Shown: one piece after another, positions 25,601 to 37,830 of the stretch
How positions within the stretch are numbered: the stretch's first letter is position 1
Layout of the letters: each line of letters begins with the position of its first letter
Assembly (NCBI GenBank): GCA_018350325.1
Contig: JAEVLN010000011.1
Location: 293,984-357,983, forward strand
Reading direction: 5' to 3'
Origin: Globodera rostochiensis
Taxonomy: Eukaryota > Nematoda > Chromadorea > Rhabditida > Heteroderidae
Length of the DNA stretch: 64,000 bases
Position numbers and translations under genes: made by a program
Notes under the pieces: generated by a model
What the model saw: only the letters and a program-made list of their open reading frames with translations
Databases searched by the model: none
Told to the model about the DNA's origin: nothing

Positions 25601-26199
25601 CAACTATAATGAAGATGTCTTAAACATAATTTATTTAAATTTTTGATATTTCTCATTTTTAGCCTTTTGTTTTTAATATATATTAATAATACTTGGCCTC
25701 GCTTAAAGTAAATTAATAACCTTAGCAAATTGCGATTTTGAACCAAATCGAAATTGTTTGAAGTTTAACTAATTAATGAATTAAAAATATATTTGGAATA
25801 ATATACAAATTATGATGTGCAATGACTGTTTAATCTACAAGGCGGAAACGTCGATAAACAACTCAAAATTCAATCATTTGAACTAGTAAACTAACTCTGT
25901 TTTTTTTAATTTGAAAATTGAGCCGTTTAAACAGTACAAAAATTTTTTTTGTAACTTTTTTATTTCACAACCCACCCCTGGATGCCGTGCGGTGATGGCG
26001 CGACGGGGGCAGCATTGCGGTGCCACATGCTTATTATGAAAATCTTTGATTTTTAATTGAATTCAAATTGATGAAGATAAACACCATTGAATTTTGGCAT
26101 TAACTGACACGAAATTGTGATTTGCGCCACGGGCGCGCCCAAAGTGTAACGTCCTATTTATTGGATGGATTTCAAAAATTTTAATAAAAAGTTTATTAT
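19601..26199. other. 6.6-kb spacer between the inverted-repeat arms
   Basis: Mostly A-rich with a T-rich insert around 23,520-23,880. It holds the hairpin element at 23,421-23,488 and several CpG islets: 19,620-19,670, 20,345-20,400, 21,650-21,690, 23,820-23,870, 24,000-24,060, 25,160-25,300 and 25,975-26,040. The 20.35-kb islet has a minus-strand frame (RPHTNLNREDGKLRKVYKH) followed by GTAAAT. No transposase, polymerase or other element gene is seen. The frame at 23,957-24,187 (NKFTEEIADRHFRVSQKFPE) begins with coding-like composition but is unrecognised. Confidence 0.5.
23421..23488 (+). repeat. GC-rich hairpin element with Helitron-like 3' end
   Basis: A perfect 18-bp palindrome AGTAAACTTAAGTTTACT (23421-23438) is followed by hairpin GGCGG...CCGCC (23447-23468), a pyrimidine-rich 15 bases and then CTAG/T (23484-23488). 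Helitrons end in a short hairpin a little upstream of CTRR, with insertion before a host T. Two more copies of the hairpin core lie at 14.73 and 16.66 kb. No 5' TC terminus has been located, so the assignment is tentative. Confidence 0.5.
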
Positions 26200-27480
26200 T
26201 TTTCTGTTTTTACATGTTTGCAAAAAATCATTATTTTTTTATTAATATTTTTTAAATTTCATTTAATTTATTATATTTCTGTTTTTACATGTTGGCAAAA
26301 AATCATTATTTTTTTATTAATATTTTTTAAATTTCATTTAATTTACCTATTATATTTCTGTTTTTACATGTTGGCAAAAAATCATTATTTTTTATTAATA
26401 TTTTTAAATTTCATTTAATTACCAATTATATTTCTGTTTTTAAATGGTTGGCAAAAAATCATTATTTTTTTCTTAATATTTTTTAAATTTCATTTAATTT
26501 GTTTTGTTTATTTGAACAAAAATTATTTGGTACAAAAATGGTCCAAAAACCCCTGATTTTGCATGCACGGGCAGTTAATTGCTAAAATGTTATTGTTTCT
26601 TGTAATTGATAAATTTAGATTTTTTTGGTTTGCCAGAAGATATTGGCCGCACACTTTGCGTGCCCTACTTGACTTTTTTTTGCTGGTCATTGCAATGCGC
26701 CCCCCGGAGGCGCTTAACGTACATGAAACTCGATATAAAATTTATTTGATTTTAATAATAGATTTTTACTTTCATAGATTATATTTAGATAAAAACTTTT
26801 GTTTGTTATAAATTTGGAAGATTGCTTTGGCATTTACTTTTATTTCCTACGTTTGTAGTGAGACTTTTTGCGGCCTCCGGGAGTGGAATGAGTGTAACAT
26901 CAATTTTAAATGAATTTATGTTATGAGAACATTGTAATGTCTTTCAACTTTTTTTAAAGTATAAATTAGATGCCATTTTGTTAAAAAATTGCATTAATTT
27001 ATTTGTTCCTATTATTTTAAATTAATTTATATTAATAATGCATATAATGACCAACCTGTGGAATTAGGCTTTAATTTAATGGGTCTTGAAGTTTTATTTT
27101 ACTAAATTATTATTTTTATGTTTTGCTTTTGCTTCTTTTAAAATATTCATTAAATTGCTTAAAGTTGCAACCGTCCTTTGTTTAGAGCTTGCGAAAGTGC
27201 TGTAAAATTTGTTTTTTGATTATTTTAAAATGATAATATTATTTATGTTTTTTTAGTTTAATATTAAGTCCCATTGTCAAGTTCTTGATATCTATAAGTT
27301 TGGTAAGTTTCTCTTAATTATGCCATAATTGCTATAAAATTTTCCATTTTCATTACAATTTATGCAATCAAATTTTATTTTTAATTGCAAATCATTAATA
27401 ATGCATTATTGGTTAATAATGTTTAATTTTATCTAATTTTATTAATTCAAATGTTATCTTAATGTTGTTGGCAAAAAAAA
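26200..27480 (-). repeat. Right arm of the 1.3-kb inverted repeat
   Basis: Reverse complement of the left arm (18,310-19,600). It begins with the inverted four-unit 75-79 bp array (26,200-26,490), then GTCCAAAAACCCCTGATTTT, GCCCCCCGGAGGCGCTTAAC and CCATTGTCAAGTTCTTGATA, and ends CTTAATGTTGTTGGCAAAA. On the plus strand the internal islet has the acceptor-like GGTTTGCCAG followed by the same open frame as in the left arm. The arm ends exactly where an interspersed repeat copy (27,483-27,625) begins, which may mark the breakpoint. Confidence 0.9.
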
Positions 27481-27482
27481 AG

Positions 27483-27625
27483 CAGCCATTTGAATTGCTG
27501 CAACGAGCGGTGGATGGAAAGAATGGCTGCAATCGATTATAAATTTAATAAATATCCTACTTATAGTATGTCTGGAAATAAACAGCAAAACATAGCAATT
27601 GCAATGAACACAAATTATTTTTTGT
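27483..27625 (-). repeat. Interspersed poly-G family, inverted partial copy C
   Basis: Read on the minus strand it gives GTGTTCATTGCAATTGCTAT, GGATATTTATTAAATTTATA, ATCGATTGCAGCCATTCTTT and CCATCCACCGCTCG. These match 7,158-7,237 and, for its 5' part, 49,760-49,828. It stops before the poly-G segment and abuts the end of the inverted-repeat arm. Confidence 0.75.
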
Positions 27626-30600
27626 TTTTTTAATAATACGTATACAGAGCCGTTTCCTTGCAATTAACTTTAATTATTATGATTAAATATTGCTTTTTAA
27701 TTTAGATTGAATATTATGCGTAAACGAATAACTTTATATAAAATATTTCTAGTTCATATGTGTATGAATATGATTCCACAGTGTAGGGTTTTCATTTTCT
27801 TATTAATGTTTGATATTTCTAAATTGAAATGACATTAAAAAATTGTGAAATATGAATAAGATAAAATTAGAATAAATGAATATTGCATAACAGCTCCGTT
27901 TATTTCTATGAAGAAGAAAAACAAAATTTAGAGCCGTATGTGATCGCAAAGATTTTAGCATAGCAGGAATGCCGTACGTTCCGTATTCCGTGAAATTCCG
28001 TATTTATTTTAAAATTGCTCAAATTTATTATTATTTAAATGTTATTAAACCAAAAATATTTTATATTTTTTATGAATAAATTTATGTGCTATTTGAAGTT
28101 TTCCGAATTGGGTCAGGAATTGTTAACGCGTTGCTTTATGCTTTAATAACTTTAATGAATAATTAAAATTGTATTTGTTCTTCTTTATCTGTTACAAATG
28201 ATTTTTCATTTGAAATCATTGTATTGATTGAAGAAACGGTCAGATTTATTGCAGCCATCACGCGAATAGGTGACCGCCTTCATGCGTCGCAATGCGCGCT
28301 ATTGAATTGAGATTGTCAATAATCGCTGTTAGCTATTTCCTAAGAACTTGGACAAAGGTTGTTGTTTTTAATTTTCTGCTTATAACAACAGGATGTGGCT
28401 CATTCATTTTTTTCTTTCCATATTTAAATTAGCATAAATTTAATTTTTTCCTTAATTTTGATGAATGTTTTAATAATATTTATTTATTATTACTTATAAG
28501 GTATATTAGCCTGGTATAATTTGTTAATGAATTTTTAATATTATCGTCTTTTTTTGCTGCTAAATAGTTAGTTTTTTGGGATTATATTACATGAATAAAA
28601 TAGATTTTTCTAAAGATTTAAATATCATACACCCAAAAAAATTGCAATTTTTTCCTACCAATAATAAAAAATAGAAAAATAAGACACCATTATTTCTACA
28701 AATAAATAAAATAATTAGATAACACTCATGCGATTAATTTGATAAATAAATAATATTGCAACTATTATAATAATAAAGAAAAATAAACGCATAATGCAAG
28801 TTTTTTATAATAAATTTTTTAACTATGCCCAAAGACGCGTGAAAAAAAAGATTGTTATAACAATAATGAATGGCGCCAGTTACTTATTAATTAATGATAA
28901 TCTTTTAGTAAGATATTTAATAAATTTTTGGGTTTATTTTCAAATTTCACGTTGCTTTGAAAAGATTCAACGTTTTATTTATATTTTTTAAATTTAATAG
29001 TTTTTTTATAGATAATGTATTTTTATCAAATTTGGTTTTCATTTTTATTGTATACGATTTAAAATAATTAATTTTTTATGAGCAGGGGCCAACAAACTAT
29101 AGGAAAAATTTGTTCTTGGTAAAACCAGACTTTTAGGTATTTTTTTGCATTTTTTTTTTTTTACTTTTTATATTTCTCTTTTTATGTATTTTTATTATTT
29201 TTTGAGGTTTACAAGAACATGTTCCAAGTATTTTAGTAATATTTATTGTAATTTTTTAATTACGAAATGTAAATATACTTTTAATAATTATATGTTTTTT
29301 TATTTTGCGCGCTGGTTCAATATCAATGTGTTTAAAGACCATGCAACAATGCTGAATTTTTTGTATTTGATATTAATTAAATAAGTTACGAAAATAAAAC
29401 AGAAAATATACTCGAGTAATTTTTTATTATTTATTTTTATTTGGTTCTTAATTCTCCTGCCGGTTTCTTTAATTTGTTTAATGAGAATCTTTATACTATT
29501 GTTTGTTTTTCTTTATTTAAAATTCATTTTTTCATTAACGTGAACAAAAAGATATAATATTTCCGGGTTATCACCCCAACCCCGTCCCGGCGTCAGTAAA
29601 TTCCTGTTGCTATTCTTTTTTCTTTATCTGGTGGAATTTTTGATAATTGTAATTTGATTTTTTATAATTAAAGTATTTTTTATTAATTTTCTAAAAACTT
29701 AGAAATCTAAAATTTAGTCTAAATAAAAATATAATTAAATAAATAAGAGGACTCCTAAGTGTTCATTTAAATCTTTATATATTTAACCGATGATCAATTG
29801 ATTACACAACCGGCGCGCAAACTTATAAAAAAAATGGAAATTTTCTTGAAAAATTATAAACTAATATTTTTTGATTTAAAATGCAGAATGATTATACAGC
29901 ATTATCAAAAGTCCAGTTTCCGAGTTAGACAAATTGAAAATTACTAATGCAGTTTTAAAAACATAAAATAAATAGAGATGTGAATAATCCAACTAAAAGA
30001 ATTTGTAAAAATTAAAAGTTAGATAAAACTCAAAATGCTTGCATGGTCAAGAGAAAGTGGTCTTCATAAAAAGTATGCTCAATGTAAATTTTACTTTAAA
30101 TTTTTATATAATAATTTTTTTATTGCGATGACTCATATGTAATTAATTTTACATTAATAGGGAGAGAATTTACATCTTTTTTTTAGTTATGATATTTATT
30201 TAGTTCATTATGCTCTCGATTTTTTACGAAATTATCGTTTAATTTGATCATTTTTTGGTTTATTTCCAACGTTCTATTTATTGTTTGTTTTTAATCTGTG
30301 ATTTTGTATAAAGATTGTTTTAATTTTTAACAATTTAATTTAATTTTTTGGTTTTTTGTAATATCATTAAAAAACGGCATCCTGGTGTGGACGGTACAAT
30401 AAAAGTAATAGTTTGCTTTGGCTAATAATCACTCGTTGGTTGGCCTCGTAATAAATTTGTGCAAATTTTGTAAAATTGCTTTAAACATATTAACTCACTA
30501 AAAAATGTAAGTTTATTAAATTCTAAGAGATATTTAGACATTCTTTATTAAATATTAATTCGAATATCTAACTTCCTTTGGATGAGTCTTATGGATTTGA

Positions 30601-33007
30601 TGCTGTAATGAACGCACGGGTTTTCGTGGAATCTTAATCAATCCGTATTTGTATGCTATATATTTTATAATATAAATTAACTTTTTTTTCAATTTAACTT
30701 TTATTAAATCATTTTTATTTTTATGCTGTAATGTTATATATTGCTTTACAATAATAGTTTTATTTAACAGTATTAAAATCCGTAGCAATTTGTTGCAGAA
30801 AACAGGCTAGTGCTGTTTTACTTATTGTAGTTGTACTGGTGCTAGTTGTTACGAATACAATAATGAATAATGTATTGAATACGATAGCCTTTAATTGAAG
30901 CTCAACAATGCGCAGATCGATTGTAGAATCTGTTAATGCATTTTTACAATTTTTGTTTTCTTTACCTTGGATATTTTGATCAGCGGCTTGATTTTTCAAA
31001 CGCTTCTACTCTTCTTTAAAGCGACATTGTTCTCATTCTAAATCTTCTTTGTGTTTTCTATCAGATTGCAAAAAGCTTGTGTCTTAATGTGATGGAATTG
31101 TTGTTTTTTTTATTAAAATAAGTTTGTTTATTTTGATTTGTTTTAATATTTGTTGCTTTTTAAGAACAACAAACTCAGCACAATTTGCATCCAATACTTA
31201 AGGGATTTTAAGGTTTTTTTTTTTGAATTTGCCTTTGATATTTATTTTTTAAAAATGAAACTTTAAATAATACTTTTAACTTCATGGTCTTTGAATTCAT
31301 CATGAATTAGTTTAATTCTGTTAAGACTATGCTAACTGTTATAAGAAAAATATTTAAAATGTTTATTTTAAATATTAGAATATCAAATTGTCACAATCGG
31401 CTGACTTTCCGAATTATATTTATAAAATTGTCGCTATAAATTTGATAGATTCGAAATTTTGAATGTTAAATTAAATACCTTCGGGACCATAATTTTCCCA
31501 TGGATGATACTTACAATGTAAATGGTCTCCGTTTATGTAAGTCACACGATGGTGCGAATAGAAATTATAAAAAATTAATTAAGCACACGACTAGAATAGG
31601 AAACACGTCCCAGCGTTTTTCAAAATTTTTACTAAATTTATATAAGTAGGAAACCGGTTTAGTTTTTGTATTTGTCATTTAATTCCGGAAATAGGAAACC
31701 GTTTTTGTATTGTTAATTTACAATTTTGGAATCTTAGGCTGTGTTCATCAGAACAGAATTTAAAAAATAACTTTCAGTTAATGATTATTCTATGTAAGTT
31801 CAAAATAAAATAAACTTAAATAGAAAACATTGTAAGTAAATAATCAAACAATAATTGATCAAATTGCGCCATAAAATTAACAAATTATTTAAAAATAATA
31901 ATTCGTTGCAGGAAATGCAATAAAACGATTAAAATAATAACAAAATTATTTTTTAATTATAAGAATATTTGTAATCCTTAAAAATTCTCGTAAGCATAGC
32001 ATGTTAACCAGACGTAAATCGCACAGTTTTAATTGGCGCCTATTTTACTCATTAAGTCGCTTTTTTAAATTTATAATAAGATTAAATGATCCAAATAATT
32101 GAGTTTAAGTTTTCTGGCCGGCGAAGTCGTGCGTTCGAGAGCTGAACTATTATGAAGAAAATATTAAAAACATGCTTTCAAAAAACACTGAGGTGGAATG
32201 GAGCACGCACAAAATAGGTTTTAGAGCATCAAGATTAACAAAAATATAAAAAATAAATAAATAAAAGTTTCAAACTATTAAGTTTTTGACGCAAGGCCAA
32301 TTGAGATTGCGCGCATCCAAAATGAATTGTGACGAAAAAAAATTCATGAGCCTTGCGATTATTAGCAGCAATGCCACACATAATTAACAACTGCTCAAGG
32401 TATAAAAATGCAATGTAAGGCACATTTAAAAATTTAAAATTATAAAATGAAAGTCTTTTGTGAGTTTAACAAAAATCTTTTATTTTGAAAAAGATTCTTT
32501 ATAGACAAATTGTTTTTTGATACTTTCGACTAAAAAATTTTAAAGAGGTATATAACTGGTTTTTTATAATCTTTAACTTGATTTTTTTAATTGACTAAAT
32601 TAAAGGGAACAATCTCTAACGAAGTATTTATATTCAACACAAAAATTTTGAATTAAGTAATATGTAGATAGTATTTAAAACAAATATAACAATAAAATCA
32701 TCATTTTTAATAAAAAATTTAAAAGATTAAATATAAAATAAATTTTATAAATTCTAATTTTAAATTATTTGCCACATAAAAATTTAAACATAATGATGTA
32801 ATTTGCTCATTAACCACACCATTGTATGTTTATCGACAATGCAAATATTATTATTTTTACTTATATATCTAACAAAAATGTTGTTTAAAAACAGGATGGG
32901 TTTGCACGATCAAAGACGGGTAGGGGACCGTTTCCGAGCACATCGACACAAACGTTAAATACTGTCAAACCGAAGAAAAAATATTACAATTTTAAATGAT
33001 TACTAGG
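27626..33007. other. Long T-rich then A-rich stretch without a recognised gene
   Basis: T-rich to about 31,760, then A-rich. Short islets lie near 28,255-28,310, 29,560-29,600, 30,585-30,650, 32,105-32,145 and 32,900-32,955. Frames at 28,794-28,991, 29,145-29,384, 30,555-30,788, 30,760-30,999 and 32,235-32,423 have AT-driven composition and no recognisable domain. Confidence 0.45.
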
Positions 33008-33206
33008 GATGCAAAATATATGCACATGCATATTTTTTCCTGAACTGGTAACAGCCTGAAACGCACGAAAAACTTGTTTTCAGCTTGGTTTGAAGCGTTT
33101 AGAACACATTTCCATGTGCATATTTTGCATATTTCATGATTTATGTGCATATTTCGCGAATTATGTGCATATTTTTTTCATTTTATGTGCATATTTTGGC
33201 ATTTTG
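33008..33206. repeat. Array of TGTGCATATTT motifs, possible transposon terminus
   Basis: TGTGCATATTT occurs four times between 33,110 and 33,200, with further ATGCACATGCATATTT and TTTTGCATATTT variants from 33,018. Spacing is irregular (about 15-25 bp). The left side begins TACTAGGGATGCAAAATATA. Clustered short subterminal repeats in both orientations are typical of hAT-like ends, but no matching opposite end was found. Confidence 0.45.
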
Positions 33207-33733
33207 CAAAAAATTAGTGATCTTGGCAATTAATCACTCAAAAGTAATTTAAATTTTATTAATTTGATTAATACAATTTTTTAATACATTAGATAAAAAA
33301 TTGAATCAAATATTAACTTATAACGCGGCTGCCTTTATTGTGATGACAGGTACAAACAGCCAATTCGCGGGTAAATTTTCTGAGTTGGTTAGTGGTCAAA
33401 AAGACTGAGCAAATTTAAATCCTGAGCAAGCGCATACTTCGAAAGAATAAAAAACGGAATCCGACACCAATGAAACAAACATGCAATATGGCGGCACGAA
33501 AATCGAGCTTTCTTTCTAACTTATATAGTCAAATTCAGAGCTAATAACATATGACATTTTTCTAAAATGCAAAAATTCTCATTTAAACCTCAAAAATAAA
33601 ATTTTCTCAACTCACTCTGATTAATAAATGTAAAACAAACAATTTCAATGTCCTATATTAATATTAAAGTTAAAATAATAAAAACATATGGCAAATTTTA
33701 AAAAATGTACCTAAGTTCCGATTAATCAAAAAG

Positions 33734-34235
33734 GGTAATACTGTGCTTTGGCCCCCCCATTTTTTGAAAAAATACAAACTTTTTTAAAAGCCATATAAAA
33801 CAAGTTTCCGGGGGTTTTCGAGGTCACTAATCACGATTCTGACATTTATTTTATCCAATTCCGAACCCCGAACCCGAATTCGAACAATTTATAAAAGAAA
33901 TTTTACAAAAAAATTAACATTTATTGCCCAAAATCGATGCAAATGCACGAAATTTAAAGTAACATGAATCGAAGGACAAAAGCCAGCAGAATTTGAATTA
34001 GAGTAGTGAACGGTTCACAACGAATGGCCATTTCGTGCATTTGCATCGATTTTGGGCAATAAATGTTAATTTTTTTGTAAAATTTCTTTTAAAAAATTGT
34101 TCGAATTCGGGTTCGGGGTTCGGAATTGGGTAAAATAAATGTCAGAATCGTGATCAGTGACCTCGAAAACCTCCGGAAACTTGTTTTACATGGCTTTTAA
34201 AATCAAAAAATGGGGGGCCAAAGCACAGTATTACC
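33734..34235. repeat. Fold-back element: two 205-220 bp arms around a 75-bp loop
   Basis: The left arm (33734-33953) begins GGTAATACTGTGCTTTGGCC. The right arm (34029-34235) is its reverse complement and ends GGCCAAAGCACAGTATTACC. Shared blocks include GAATTCGGGTTCGGGGTTCG, GTCAGAATCGTGATCAGTGA and CATCGATTTTGGGCAATAAA. Arms differ at scattered sites and short indels. The loop (33,954-34,028) shows no repeat. No ORF is credible. Confidence 0.9.
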
Positions 34236-34649
34236 TCAAAAAGTATTAAAAATGCCCAGATTCGTCAAGAGATTATACGATATTAAATTTACAGGGATCT
34301 AGCCAAAACAATGATATCGGATCGGGCCGAACCATAGAAATTTGTTTGAATCGGTTGAAAATGAAAAAAGACGGATTAAAGTTTTCGGCAGTGTTTACCC
34401 GCGGCGAGGTCAAAAAATGTTCAAATAAAAAAGCAAGATTTATTTGAATTGAAAATTTTATTTTCGAAAAACAGGGTTTTTTTTTGGTAAAATGATTATT
34501 TTAGCAGCAAGATGGCACCTATAGACATCTGTTGATCGGCGCATTGCAAAAATGAGCACTTTTACCGCGTTGTCACGCGTCGGTCCTCCAAATACAAATG
34601 AATAGGAAATAAATTTGTTAAGTAAGTTAAACTACGAAATGTAATTTAT

Positions 34650-34896
34650 ACGGCTCACAACGAATGGCTATTTCGTGCATTTGAATCGATTTTGAGTAAT
34701 ATGTAAATGTTAATTTTTTGTAAAAATTTTTTTTCGAAAAATTGTTCGAATTTCGGGTTCGTGGTTTGGAATCGGGTAAAAAGAATGTCAGAATCGTGAT
34801 CAGCGACCCCGAAAACCCCCGAAAATTTGTTTTATATGACTTTAAAAAAAATTTGAATTTTTTCAAAAAAGGGGGGTCACAAAGCACAGTATTACC
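34650..34896 (+). repeat. Solo half-copy of the fold-back element
   Basis: A direct copy of the right half of the 33.7-kb element, from CTCACAACGAATGGC (compare TTCACAACGAATGGC at 34,016) to AAAGCACAGTATTACC. It includes GTCAGAATCGTGATCAGCGA. Divergence from the right arm is higher than between the two arms. Overlapping frames at 34,627-34,887 and 34,742-34,999 are by-products of this repeat. Confidence 0.85.
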
Positions 34897-36035
34897 AAAA
34901 TTTCTACCCTATTTAAAAACCACTTTAAATCTTCAATTTTTTAATTCAATTGTTAACAACGTTATTTTAATCTTAGAATATAATAAATGGAAGATATGAT
35001 AATATTTTTATAAATAAGTAAATATTTAAACTTTTTTGGTGTCTTTTTTCACATTTCTTGAAAACTAATTTGCAGTTTAATAATTGGTAATAACTGGTAA
35101 TTTAAAGACCCATATTTGGATCATTAATTATCGTAAAGAAATTATTTATTGCAATTTAGTATTTTGTTATAACATACTTTTATTGGATTGGCGGATCCCG
35201 CCTGGCTCTCAAAACTTTTTTTTATATTTTTAAATTAGAGTAAAAAACTCTCTTCGGAGGGTTCAGTAAGTAAACCCTAAAAAAGTAATGGAAATTCCGA
35301 TCATATATAAACATTTTGTTAAAATTTTAATTAGTTTTGAAATTGCGCCGTTTACGACAAGTTTAAAACATTCGTAGCTCCGCATTTTTCTTAATAATAT
35401 TTGTTTTGAGTTTTTTGCAGAAAAAATTATTTTGGGGGTTTTACTGCAAAATTCGAAATTTAGAATACGTACCTCCTTTTGCATTTTGTTTATTGCAATT
35501 TTGATATTAATGGATTCAAATCAAACTTTCATCAATTTTATGTTTTTAGAATAATTTTTTAAATTTTGTAATTTTAAATTTGAAAAATGTAAGATACAAA
35601 TTAACAATTTCTGAGTTGATGATGCCTGGGTGTGGTGCTGATGATAAGACGGGCTCGAGTTGTCGGTGTAAACATTTATACGGGGTTTTTTTTTACTAAA
35701 TTGTTTGAATTTTGCGGCACAATGTGTTTTTTTAATTGGTAACATGTACATGTGTTTAGAGTAAATTATAAAGTTTTTGTTAAAAATGTATTGTAAGCAA
35801 ATTCGAGTCATGATGCCACTTTAAAGAAACAAGTTGTATGGTTTATTTATAAGTTTTTATTAAAAAAAATTTTAATAATATTTTTGAAAGAATTTATTCT
35901 ATTATTTATTTGTTTGCAAAAATTGTATCATAAATTAATTAAATTATTTTTTTTTTAGATTTAATAAGAATTTTAGTATATCATATAATTTGAAATATTT
36001 ATTCGGATAATATTATATTAATCACATTTAATAAG
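34897..36035. other. T-rich non-coding stretch
   Basis: Weak islets lie near 35,185-35,215 and 35,620-35,675. Minus-strand frames at 35,263-35,484 and 35,521-35,811 have no recognisable motifs. Nothing supported. Confidence 0.45.
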
Positions 36036-36128
36036 CACCGCGAAGACGGGCTGCTGCCAAAATTCACAAGGATGGGCGATGACGCTCTTCAGATGGTCAG
36101 GATCAACAAGAAAGTGCTTGATCAGAAT
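36036..36128 (+). CDS. Candidate 93-bp exon (31 codons)
   Basis: Open frame of exactly 31 codons between AATAAG (36030-36035) and a donor-like CAGAAT/GTAAAG at 36129. The peptide includes HREDGLLPKFTRMGDDALQM and ends INKKVLDQN. Third positions are GC-biased against an AT-rich flank. The acceptor is weak, without a strong pyrimidine tract. The opposite strand is also open (HFLVDPDHLKSVIAHPCEFW), so strand is not certain. No family is recognised. Confidence 0.25.
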
Positions 36129-37160
36129 GTAAAGTTTGAGTTAAAATAACTACACATATTTTCAAGAAAAATATTATGAGTTTGTTAAATATATTTCTAT
36201 CCATAAAGCTAGTAACCAACACGATCGAAACCGACTAGCGAAATCTACCTCTTTAAGTGGGCTATTTCTAGCCGCTTATGCGATTCATCCCTTTACAGGA
36301 GCCCTACTCCCCATGCATCTCCTATTAAACACCAAGCACGAGATTCATTTTTATAATTTGAATTTAACGTATTATAATTGCAGCTAATAATTGCATTGAC
36401 TGCCCGTAAATTTTTTAGTCTTAAATTTAATAATTTGAGTAATATTACCGTATAAAAAAATATAGAGTAGTTTGTTGAAACCTAAAAAGTTATATTATTG
36501 CGTTTTAGTTTGATTATATCCCCATTTGCAGACCTTATTTTGTTATTATTGTGAGAAAGTGAGTTAAGCAAAAAATAATTTTACGCTTCATAATGAAACC
36601 GGCATAATGCAGTCCGAGACATGCTTCGGGGATCGTCTTCCTCTTGCGTCATTCCGCTGATTTGATTTATTAATTTCAAAGCAAAAGCATAGTCTTCGGA
36701 ATTCCTTTTCGTGTTGGTCGCGATAGTATATTCATTTAAAAAAATGTTTCCTTTTAAGGTTAAATTCAAATAAAGATTAAAACTTTTATATTGACGGAAC
36801 ACTGGTATTTCTGTTTAAAATTTTAATTTTTTTTTGACTTTGTTCATATATTAAAAATTAAATTTTCTTTTAATCGTATTTTCAGATTGACTTTTGTCTC
36901 AATTACTTTGCATTTATTTTTAATTAGAATAATAAAATATATTTAACAAACAATAGCGCTGCTTTAAATACATATGTCTAATCAAATTTTAATTACTATA
37001 TTTATATAGCATTGTTAAACCAAGTTTTAAAGGCTTTAAAATAGTTTTATTAAAAAACATAATTACTTAATAAAATGATACAATATCATAAACGATCATT
37101 CCAAATATGCCACATTTATGTAAGCCCAATCGTTTAGCAAAACACTCAAGATTACTTTTT
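36129..37160. other. AT-rich stretch with two islets
   Basis: Islets at 36,215-36,345 and 36,585-36,730 are more GC-rich than the background. The second overlaps a minus frame (36,581-36,802) containing GMTQEEDDPRSMSRTALCRF, which looks coding-like but has no recognised relatives. Confidence 0.35.
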
Positions 37161-37490
37161 CAGAATGTATAAAACCTGTGCAAACAAAAATAACGTAATT
37201 AAAATCTAAAAATGTAAATAAAAATATATAAACTTTACACTCCTCTATTTTTATCAACAAAATAATAATCAACAAAACAAATTCAATCGCTTCACTAATC
37301 TCAGAATGTATAAACCTGTGCAAACAAAAATAATGTAATTAAAATCAAAAAATGAAATTAAAAAAAATATATAAACTTTACCTCCTCTATTTTTATCAAC
37401 AAAAAATAATCAACAAAACAAATTCAATCGCTTCACTAATCTCAGAATGTATAAAACCTGTGCAAACAAAAAATCAAAAAATGTAAATTA
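37161..37490 (+). repeat. 141-bp tandem repeat, about 2.3 units
   Basis: CAGAATGTATAAA-type starts at 37161, 37302 and 37443 give a 141-bp period. Units share CCTGTGCAAACAAAAATAA, TATATAAACTTTAC, CCTCTATTTTTATCAACAAA and ATTCAATCGCTTCACTAATC. Small indels separate the copies. A minus-strand frame across it repeats only because of the DNA repeat. Confidence 0.85.
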
Positions 37491-37562
37491 GGTTCAATAA
37501 ATAAAATAAATAGTTGTTAAGCTGAAGGCGCGCACCAAAAATAAATACAAAAAAGCACGAAA

Positions 37563-37830
37563 TTGCAGTCATTCTTTTCATCCACCGCTCGCTGCAGCAA
37601 TTCAAATGGCTGTTTTTTTCTGCCAGCCGGGGATGGGCGTTCGTTTTCCCATCGCCGGAGGGGGGGGGGGGATAATATCGATTTAAAGATACTTTCAAAC
37701 TAAAAAAAAAATCCACGGCCAAGGTTTGTCAACACTTTTTGGGAAATTTGAAGGGCCATAAAGTGGCTTACCTAATACCCACAGTAAATTATTCTGATTG
37801 AAAAGGCAATAAATTCCAAAATTAAAATTA
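37563..37830 (+). repeat. Interspersed poly-G family, copy B
   Basis: It carries the same ordered blocks as copy A at 7.1 kb: CATCCACCGCTCGCTGCAGC, CTGCCAGCCGGGGATGG, CGCCGGA plus a run of about 12 G, GGGAAATTTGAAGGGCCATA and CCCACAGTAAATTATTCTGA, then ATTCCAAAATTAAA. It lacks the internal segment of about 115 bp found in copy A. Confidence 0.85.
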
